DNA from: Acidobacteriota bacterium | GTDB lineage: Bacteria; Acidobacteriota; Terriglobia; 20CM-2-55-15 | Assembly (NCBI GenBank): GCA_003223875.1 | Contig: QHWY01000186.1 | Span: 1-38,858 of the forward strand | Length of the DNA: 38,858 bases | Reading direction: 5' to 3' | The notes under the pieces: generated by a model | The model's database searches: none | Seen by the model: only the letters and a program-made list of their open reading frames with translations | Told to the model about the DNA's origin: nothing | Made by a program: the position numbers and the translations under genes | Shown here: piece by piece, positions 32,920 through 38,858 of the stretch | How the letters are laid out: the number at the start of each line of letters is the position of its first letter | Position numbering within the stretch: position 1 is the stretch's first letter

Positions 32920-33720
32920 TTACTTCGTTTTCGCCTGACTGGCAATTTCCTTCCTGTAGGCCAGCGCCTCGGATGCGGAAGGAACCATCTCCATCAGATC
33001 AGTATCGTTGGGCATCAGCCTGATCGGTAACTTGTTCAGCGGCGTCCATGGCTTCGTATAGATGAGTGGGTCTTCGAGGGTGACGGTCAGCGCCAGGGTC
33101 TCGCGGTCGACGCGGTGATACCGCTCCTCGACGCGCATGCTGGTGCTGTGCGGGTTGCCCGCATTATCGAGCCACGTTCGGTCGTCCAGGCCAAAGCTTT
33201 GAACCACCAACGTGTAGTCGTCTTCCCAGCGACCCACCGAATAACCATACCACCGCGGATCAGGATCCTTCGGAAGCGCCCGGCCATCGGTCCAGATGAC
33301 GCGCCACCGCTTCTCGAACATGTAGAGCATCAGCACTTGCTTCGCCGTCTGCACGATCTGAAACGGCCGCAACTCATATAACAAGATCCTAGGAAAGCCC
33401 GCAGGATCGCCCAGAGTCGACAAGGGGTCGTTGTCCTCGGAGACGTCCGCGATTCGTGGTCCGTTCCCCGGCTTGTTGGCTTTAGCCATCTCCCCGCCGC
33501 GTGGTGTGAAGAGAGCGGCGACGTTGTATCCCGTCGGTTGGATGCCTCCTGGTCCGGCGTCCCAGATGCCGGACAAGTCGCGGCGCGGAGCTGGACCCGA
33601 CGGTCCCTTTGGCGGTTCGCTCAGTCCCGCATTGTTCCATGACTTCATCTGGGCATGCGCTCGGCCCGGCACGAGAAGTGTTGCCGAAGCAATGATGAAC
33701 ACGATGAAATGTAATCGCAT
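32920..33720 (-). CDS. Secreted WEGDTLVV-family protein (paralog of 9519-10322)
   Basis: The product is 266 aa; AGGAGGG lies about 10 nt before the ATG. Signal peptide MRLHFIVFIIASATLLVPGRAHA, then a PAPRRDLSGIWDAGPGG region, FQIVQTAKQVLMLYMFEKRWRVIWTDGR, WYGYSVGRWEDDYTLVVQSFGL (a diverged WEGDTLVV), MRVEERYHRVDRETL and EDPLIYTKPWTPL. The order of motifs is the same as in the 9519-10322 protein and the second half of the 6694-7710 fusion. The usual CxPxGxP cysteine motif is missing here, replaced by a GDPAGFPRI stretch. Function unknown. In operon-like spacing with the DUF6152 gene. Confidence 0.8.
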   Translation of the reverse strand: MRLHFIVFIIASATLLVPGRAHAQMKSWNNAGLSEPPKGPSGPAPRRDLSGIWDAGPGGIQPTGYNVAALFTPRGGEMAKANKPGNGPRIADVSEDNDPLSTLGDPAGFPRILLYELRPFQIVQTAKQVLMLYMFEKRWRVIWTDGRALPKDPDPRWYGYSVGRWEDDYTLVVQSFGLDDRTWLDNAGNPHSTSMRVEERYHRVDRETLALTVTLEDPLIYTKPWTPLNKLPIRLMPNDTDLMEMVPSASEALAYRKEIASQAKTK

Positions 33721-33772
33721 TGAGGAGACCCTCCTGTCACCACGCCGAGCGCGTCAGTTGTCCGTCTAACGT

Positions 33773-33905
33773 TCAGTTCGTTCCCGTTGCCCGCGGATTA
33801 TAGCTGAGTTTTGGATCGAAGTAGTCTTTGAGAAGTGGTGGCCGCCCTTCCTTCAAATAAAGATCCGTATGATTCACCACCTCTTGAGTTACAATCACTG
33901 GTAAC
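33773..33905 (-). pseudogene. Orphan C-terminal relic of an unrecognised gene
   Basis: The minus-strand frame ending at TGA 33773 reads VIVTQEVVNHTDLYLKEGRP, then PLLKDYFDPKLSYNPRATGTN. It looks like the well-composed end of a longer protein, but the frame upstream degenerates and can only start at a TTG overlapping the receptor stop. There is no Shine-Dalgarno. I do not recognise the parent family; the position between the receptor and the secreted paralog suggests a deleted operon member. Confidence 0.45.
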
Positions 33906-33954
33906 TCCTCCCGCCTCGAAAAACGTCGAGAAACCCTGAACAAATTTGGTGCCC

Positions 33955-36900
33955 TCAAAATTGGAAATGGATTTGACCTTGCAGCTTTCTGCTTCCGGTC
34001 TTGTAGTTGATCTGGCCGAACGTACCCGAGTTCATGTTCAGATTGGGATCTCCGGGTGTCGGATGGTTAAAAACATTGCGTGCGTCCACACGCAGCGTCA
34101 GAGTTTTCGACTCCGCAATCTTGATCGTCTTCAGGAGATTCGCGTCGAAGCTCCACATTCCCGGTCCTGTGAGCGGATTCAGGCCGAGCGATCCGAGTTG
34201 TCCAGGCGCAGCATTCCGCAAGACGATTTTTCCGTTGGCATCCGCAAGCGCACTGAGAGTGCAAAAAGGTGCGAGCGATGAGGCCACATTGGCGCACGCC
34301 GGGTCGGGCACTCTCTGGTATTGCTGTGAAAAGAAATTGCCGAATGCGTCGTCCTTTTTCACTGGCCAGACGACCTTTCCGTCACGAGGAAATTCTCCCA
34401 CAACGTCTGGGGTACCGATGCCTGTAACGGTTTGCCCGTTCATGCGGGAGGCGGTTTCCCCGCCGACAAGCGTAGTCAAGCCATAGATCGTTTGCCCGCC
34501 GATAACCAAAAGCGGAGCGCCGGATGTGAGGTTGACTATCGCACCAACGTCCCAGCCCTCGATCAGCCGAGCAAACCAGCCCGAGGAGTTGGCGCCGAGC
34601 CGTCGGCCTGGGCCGAAGGGCAGCTCGAACGTTCCATAACTCCGGAAATCATGAGCCCGGTGCGTGGGCTGAAGGGTGTAATCCGCATTTCGGTTTAAGA
34701 GATCCCGGTATGTGCCGTTGAAGGTACCACCTAAGTTCACGCCTCCACTGACGGCGAGGCTGCGGCTCCAGGTATACGCCGCCCGGTAGGCGATACCATG
34801 TGTGGGGCGAACGGTGAACCCGGCCTCCAGCGAGTGGTAGTTCGAACTGTCGGAGTTATTGCGGTAGTTGAGCGTGGAGAACTGCGGGTTGGCCACGATG
34901 AAATTTTCCGGAAACAATCCGCTCGAGCGAAGCGTGCCGCCATTAACGACCTGGCCTCTTGGTTGGACAGTACCCACATTTGTCGTGTTGAGGGCGCGAG
35001 CGACACTTGCGAAGTCCCCGTTCGCGATGAAGGTTCGGAATGACGAGTTCCGGCGAAGCGCTTCCGATCCCGACAGGTCCGTGCCGACAACACCGCTCCC
35101 AAGATTCAGACCCTTGAACATCTGATCGAACATCGGGGCATCGCCGCCGGCCCGCGTGATTGCCAGAGCCTGGAGTAAGCCGTTGCTTCTGAAGTCCGCT
35201 TCGTTGAGATTCATCGAGGAGTGGAGTTTCAAGCCGCGGTCGCCGAGATACCGGAAGTCCAGTGTCAGATTCGAGGTCAACGCCCGTGTAATTCCCAATG
35301 TGAATGTTTGAACATAGGGCGTTGCATAGTCCGGAGCGAAGACCGACAGAACCTGCGATCGATCCGTGAGCGGGAATACCGTTGGAGAAACCGGCGTGAG
35401 CGTCACCGGCAGAGGAATGGACATGTTTGAATAATCCCGGTATTCACCGGTTCCCCTATCGATTGGTTGATAAACCAATCCCGGCGTGTTTCCAGCGTCC
35501 GAGCCAATCCATGAGAGCGTATTGCCGGGTAATTGGTACGAGATTTGGTATCCACCACGAAGAGTGGTTTTGTCTTTACCAAGCCAGGTGGGCGACCAGG
35601 CAAATCCTATTGCAGGCGCAAAGTTGTTCTTGTCGCTTGGCCATATTCCCTGGTCCGGATACTGTGTGTCTCGCCCAATCAGGACAATTTGGGTCAAGTC
35701 ACCTTTCTGCGGTGTACCCCCCGACATCCAATTGTTGAAACTCCGGCCCGAATATCCGAACGCGGCACTGTTGCCTCCGATTAAACCCCTTGTCCAGTTC
35801 TTACTGGTCTGACTCTCGAAATACGGGACCTGGAACAAATCCCACCGGAGGCCCAGATTCAGAGTGAAATTAGGGGTGATCTTCCAGTCATCCTTCACAA
35901 AGAAGTTGAATTCGTTCTGAATCGACTTCCGGATTTTTCCGTAAGTAAGGGGTGGCTGATTAGGCCCGAAATAGTCCTGGCGATAGTCCAGGTATTGGGT
36001 ATCCGCCGGTTCGCGCGTTTCAAACTTCTGGCTGATGGTTTCGACCGAGCCGGCTAGTGTCAACAGCAGGTTTTGGGCCAACGTCTGGTTGGGCGAAAGC
36101 AGTCCGGGAACTTTGTCAATGCCGGTGACAGGTATAGCCCCGGCGCCGCCAGTGACGATCGGCATCAGCCCTCCTGCAGCCCAACCCTTGCTGGAGGCAT
36201 GACGAAATTCAATACCACCTTTAAACGCGTGAGTACCCCTGGTCCAACTCAGCGTCTCGGTGAAACTGTTCAAGGGGGCTGTGTTCCCAAGATCGCTGGC
36301 GGTACAAATTGGGGGGCAGCCGCTACCCGCGCCGGTAAGGTTGTTGTTGATCACGTGATTTGGAAACAGGACAGGAAGCTGATTGATCGGAATACTATTG
36401 ATCTTCGTCAGGAAATCGAAAGCCTCTTTGGCGTACGGGGCGCGTGACTGATAGGCGGGATCCCAATAGAGAGATGTGACGCGGTGCCCCCACTTGAATT
36501 CGTTCAGCAGGGTTGGCGAAAGGGTCGAGGTCAATTGCACTGTTATGACTTTCGGGTACTCGCGGATCTCGCCGCCCCATCCGGTGGGCCAGAACTGCAC
36601 GAGGTTGTTGTCGGTGTAATGCGTTTCACGAATGAACGTTCCTGTCAATGTGTGATTCTGATTGAAATGATGATCGATTTTGATGTTGAACTGCCTGCGC
36701 TTGTACGCGTCGACATTTTCTCCGTTTCCGCCTGCCGGCCCGGCGACCGTATGGCGGGTCCACCGGTGCACTGCGGTATTCAAGCCATCGACGGGCACAG
36801 GAGTGCCTGTCGAGCTAACTTGCCCGACAATCGTATTCGGACCGTCGAAAGCGTTGGCGTGGGGCATTAATGCGATCAGTCGGCTCATGAAGCCGCTTGG

Positions 36901-38070
36901 ATCCATCCGCCTGCGAGACGGATCACCCGGATTCAGGACATCGCCGAATACGCTGAAGCTTTGCATCGGGCCTGTCGCTCCAGGGATCTGCGTGTAGGGC
37001 AGTGGATTGCCTGACCTGTCCACGACGGACGCAACTCGCGTCGCACCCGAACCACTGGGTGTCGCATCGGCATTCCCGTTATTGACTCCCGGAAAGAACC
37101 GGAAGATGCCCTGCCGCGCGGGATCGGTCAACACAACGGTATTGACAACTTCCTTTTGCGATCCGTCCTGCGCATCGAACATGCCGAAGAAAAATGTCTT
37201 GTTCTTGATAATTGGTCCGCCAAGATAAGCGGTGTACTGCGGGCGGTTGTACCAGAAGGGTGCGACACCTTGCCTGTTATTCGACCACGTGTTGGCATCC
37301 AGGACGGAATTGCGGACGTTGAACGTAGCGCCTCCGTGGAATTGGTTGGTTCCCGATCGCGTTCGCACTTGAATTTGTGCGGAACCACGCCCCTCGACGT
37401 CCACAGCCGCGACCACAACACGGACTTCATCGACCATGTCGGGATTGATAAACGTCGCCGTCTTCAGTCCCTGGACGTGTGTCCCGGTGTTCATGGTCAC
37501 GCCATCCATCGAAATGCCGATGTTCCCGCCCCCTGTTGCGGTGATTCCCGCAAACGTGGTGTTGGGGTGACCATCTCCAAAAACGCCGGGCATAATCGTC
37601 GTGGCGATATCCATCACATTGCGGCCGACGATCGGCAGATCGGCGACCTCCTTTTGAGGAAGCGCGTTGCCGACCGAAGCGGATAGGGTCGTGAGCAGTT
37701 GGTCGGCCGCGACAGAGACCTCAAGAGCTTGCGATACGGCGCCGACCTGCAAACTAAAATTCTGCCGGATCTGTTGCGACGTACCCAGTGTGACTTGGAA
37801 GATCTGAGTTTGAAAGCTGGCTAGCGATGCACTAACCCGGTACGGTCCGGGCTGAAGACTGGGAAATTGGTAAGTTCCCGCTTCGTTAGTCAGCGCCGTC
37901 GAAACCACGCCTGTCTCGGTCTCTGTCGCCGTGATTTCAACACCTGGGATCAATGCTCCGGTGGCATCGGTTACCGTTCCGCTCAGCGTCGCATTGATAA
38001 CCTGAGCGAATCCATCCAGCGCGAAAAACAGGCACACCACCGCAACGGCTCTAACAAACAATGCATTCAT
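33955..38070 (-). CDS. Large TonB-dependent receptor, Oar-like, with carboxypeptidase-regulatory domain
   Basis: The product is 1371 aa. The start ATG 38070 follows a near-perfect anti-SD complement (GGAGGTGATC). Signal peptide MNALFVRAVAVVCLFFALDG, then the regulatory beta domain (about 28-110: LSGTVTDATGALIPGVEITA, GTYQFPSLQPGPYRVSASL), plug elements (LPIVGRNVMDIATTIMPGV, NQFHGGATFNVRNSVLDANT), and a long barrel with FNFFVKDDWKITPNFTLNLG, YTWSRSLAVSGG and a final LQGQIHFQF. Outer-membrane transporter or adhesin-like receptor; ligand unknown. It lies 32 nt after the amidohydrolase gene on the same strand, suggesting co-expression. Confidence 0.92.
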   Translation of the reverse strand: MNALFVRAVAVVCLFFALDGFAQVINATLSGTVTDATGALIPGVEITATETETGVVSTALTNEAGTYQFPSLQPGPYRVSASLASFQTQIFQVTLGTSQQIRQNFSLQVGAVSQALEVSVAADQLLTTLSASVGNALPQKEVADLPIVGRNVMDIATTIMPGVFGDGHPNTTFAGITATGGGNIGISMDGVTMNTGTHVQGLKTATFINPDMVDEVRVVVAAVDVEGRGSAQIQVRTRSGTNQFHGGATFNVRNSVLDANTWSNNRQGVAPFWYNRPQYTAYLGGPIIKNKTFFFGMFDAQDGSQKEVVNTVVLTDPARQGIFRFFPGVNNGNADATPSGSGATRVASVVDRSGNPLPYTQIPGATGPMQSFSVFGDVLNPGDPSRRRMDPSGFMSRLIALMPHANAFDGPNTIVGQVSSTGTPVPVDGLNTAVHRWTRHTVAGPAGGNGENVDAYKRRQFNIKIDHHFNQNHTLTGTFIRETHYTDNNLVQFWPTGWGGEIREYPKVITVQLTSTLSPTLLNEFKWGHRVTSLYWDPAYQSRAPYAKEAFDFLTKINSIPINQLPVLFPNHVINNNLTGAGSGCPPICTASDLGNTAPLNSFTETLSWTRGTHAFKGGIEFRHASSKGWAAGGLMPIVTGGAGAIPVTGIDKVPGLLSPNQTLAQNLLLTLAGSVETISQKFETREPADTQYLDYRQDYFGPNQPPLTYGKIRKSIQNEFNFFVKDDWKITPNFTLNLGLRWDLFQVPYFESQTSKNWTRGLIGGNSAAFGYSGRSFNNWMSGGTPQKGDLTQIVLIGRDTQYPDQGIWPSDKNNFAPAIGFAWSPTWLGKDKTTLRGGYQISYQLPGNTLSWIGSDAGNTPGLVYQPIDRGTGEYRDYSNMSIPLPVTLTPVSPTVFPLTDRSQVLSVFAPDYATPYVQTFTLGITRALTSNLTLDFRYLGDRGLKLHSSMNLNEADFRSNGLLQALAITRAGGDAPMFDQMFKGLNLGSGVVGTDLSGSEALRRNSSFRTFIANGDFASVARALNTTNVGTVQPRGQVVNGGTLRSSGLFPENFIVANPQFSTLNYRNNSDSSNYHSLEAGFTVRPTHGIAYRAAYTWSRSLAVSGGVNLGGTFNGTYRDLLNRNADYTLQPTHRAHDFRSYGTFELPFGPGRRLGANSSGWFARLIEGWDVGAIVNLTSGAPLLVIGGQTIYGLTTLVGGETASRMNGQTVTGIGTPDVVGEFPRDGKVVWPVKKDDAFGNFFSQQYQRVPDPACANVASSLAPFCTLSALADANGKIVLRNAAPGQLGSLGLNPLTGPGMWSFDANLLKTIKIAESKTLTLRVDARNVFNHPTPGDPNLNMNSGTFGQINYKTGSRKLQGQIHFQF

Positions 38071-38102
38071 CCGATCACCTCCGTTTACCGCTACAGTCTT
38101 GG

Positions 38103-38858
38103 TTAACTCTTGACTCGGATCCAGCCGTGACGCGTATGGCTGGGTTCCGCGCCCAACTCGGCATATTTTTCTTTGATCCGGGACAGGTTGTCAGCGGTCG
38201 ATCCCGGCAGCTCCATCAGCCTCTTCAACTCCTTGCTCATACGGTTCTCGTAGTCCTTGGGCACAGGTTTGAATCTTTGCTGGAGGTTGCCGGACTCCAC
38301 TCCCTTGATGCCGTATAGCTTCGCGGAATTGAGACCGAGAATCTTGCGTTTGGCATCTAGAGTCAATTCCGGGTAACCGTACTTCTTCCGCAGGTCTTCC
38401 GGAATCTGGAAGCGCCAGAACGCGTCGATCTGCCATTGAGGAGAGCCATACCACACGGAATCGGAACCGAACACGATCCGATCCGGGCCCATGAACTTCA
38501 TGAGTTGCCCCATAATGTGAGCGGCTACTGTGGGAAACGTCACGATCGATGACGCCCAGGTCGTCCCAATTTCGGCATACGTGTTCTTGTACGGAGCGAC
38601 CAATATGGCGTATTCCGTGGTCCAACTGATATCCGGCACGCCCTGGCGAAGCTTGCCGGACTTGACCTCCTGCCACGAATCATAAAGAAACGCAAGGGGA
38701 CGGATGCACGCGTGATAGGTGATGAAATTCAGGTTCGGCCAGTCCTTCGCCGCTTTGGGCAGATCGGCGGGATGACCATGTTCCGGGTCCGCCGGCTGTG
38801 GCGGAACCAATCCCTTGTGAACGCAAATATTGTTAAAGCCGGGCTTCTTGTCCTTCAA
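38103..38858 (-). CDS. Amidohydrolase family (amidohydrolase_2) protein, N-terminus beyond the window
   Basis: The frame is open at the right edge, so at least 251 residues are C-terminal sequence; the first codon in the window is TTG, not necessarily a start. The barrel features are NLNFITYHACIRPL (metal-ligand-type His), NTYAEIGTTW and PDRIVFGSDSVWYGSP with the catalytic-type Asp, then LGLNSAKLYGIK near the end. These match TIM-barrel metal-dependent hydrolases/decarboxylases of the 2-amino-3-carboxymuconate-semialdehyde decarboxylase-like group. The C-terminal extension (EKYAELGAEPSHTRHGWIRVKS) is charged. Substrate unknown. Confidence 0.85.
   Translation of the reverse strand: MKDKKPGFNNICVHKGLVPPQPADPEHGHPADLPKAAKDWPNLNFITYHACIRPLAFLYDSWQEVKSGKLRQGVPDISWTTEYAILVAPYKNTYAEIGTTWASSIVTFPTVAAHIMGQLMKFMGPDRIVFGSDSVWYGSPQWQIDAFWRFQIPEDLRKKYGYPELTLDAKRKILGLNSAKLYGIKGVESGNLQQRFKPVPKDYENRMSKELKRLMELPGSTADNLSRIKEKYAELGAEPSHTRHGWIRVKS

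Noticed and set aside
38103..38858. Treating the amidohydrolase as complete with its first codon in the window
   Set aside because: The frame is open at the edge and the N-terminal part of the barrel, with its HxH metal motif, is not present in the window.

Overview
The window looks like a chromosomal segment of an Acidobacteriota member (Bryobacterales/Solibacter-like or Vicinamibacteria-like). This is inferred from gene content: two very large Oar-type TonB-dependent receptors with an N-terminal carboxypeptidase-regulatory domain, several DUF6152 proteins, a secreted family marked by G-[KR]-W-E-G-D-T-L-V-V that occurs as three paralogs, a soluble PQQ dehydrogenase next to a cytochrome c/beta-propeller fusion, and remnants of PD40-type Ser/Thr kinase genes. 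I see no rRNA, tRNA, CRISPR array or intact transposase.

Layout. 1-3342 (minus): a PQQ-dependent dehydrogenase followed by a secreted cytochrome c/streptogramin-lyase-like propeller protein that runs off the left edge. 3430-5768 (plus): DinB-like protein, HExxH protein and EEP nuclease/phosphatase, closely spaced. 5675-6036: a nested palindromic element that supplies the last ~31 codons of the EEP reading frame. 6077-16296: a loose mixture of small and secreted proteins on both strands, with two more palindromic elements (11448-11558 and 15297-15571) and several short genes below the usual size cut-off (7716-7874, 7965-8105 DUF3096, 11581-11769, 13343-13603, 16093-16296). 16513-25289 (minus): one co-directional block, zwf - HAD phosphatase - tal - [pgi relic] - tkt - [gnd relic] - ROK/polyphosphate-type glucokinase - cydA - cydB, mostly with overlapping start and stop codons. 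25682-28075 (plus, divergent): a GH15 glucoamylase. 28076-28967: an ORF6N relic, a small basic protein and a kinase/PD40 relic. 28977-38858 (minus): amidohydrolase (partial), Oar receptor, a short relic, a secreted paralog, DUF6152 protein and a second Oar receptor.

How the genes work together. The central block couples glucose release (GH15), glucose phosphorylation (ppgK-like) and the oxidative/non-oxidative pentose phosphate pathway (zwf, tal, tkt) with a cytochrome bd oxidase. The most interesting observation is that two enzymes expected in this operon are missing but have left recognisable scars. The C-terminus of glucose-6-phosphate isomerase, frameshifted, still overlaps the tkt start. 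The first ~24 codons of 6-phosphogluconate dehydrogenase, with a Shine-Dalgarno, still run into the glucokinase start. Together with an ORF6N relic, two PD40-kinase relics and an orphan C-terminal relic, this shows a region shaped by repeated gene deletion. The second notable theme is a family of three modular nested inverted-repeat elements, one of them flanked by a perfect 7-bp direct repeat. All identifications come from reading translations by eye; none was checked by a database search.
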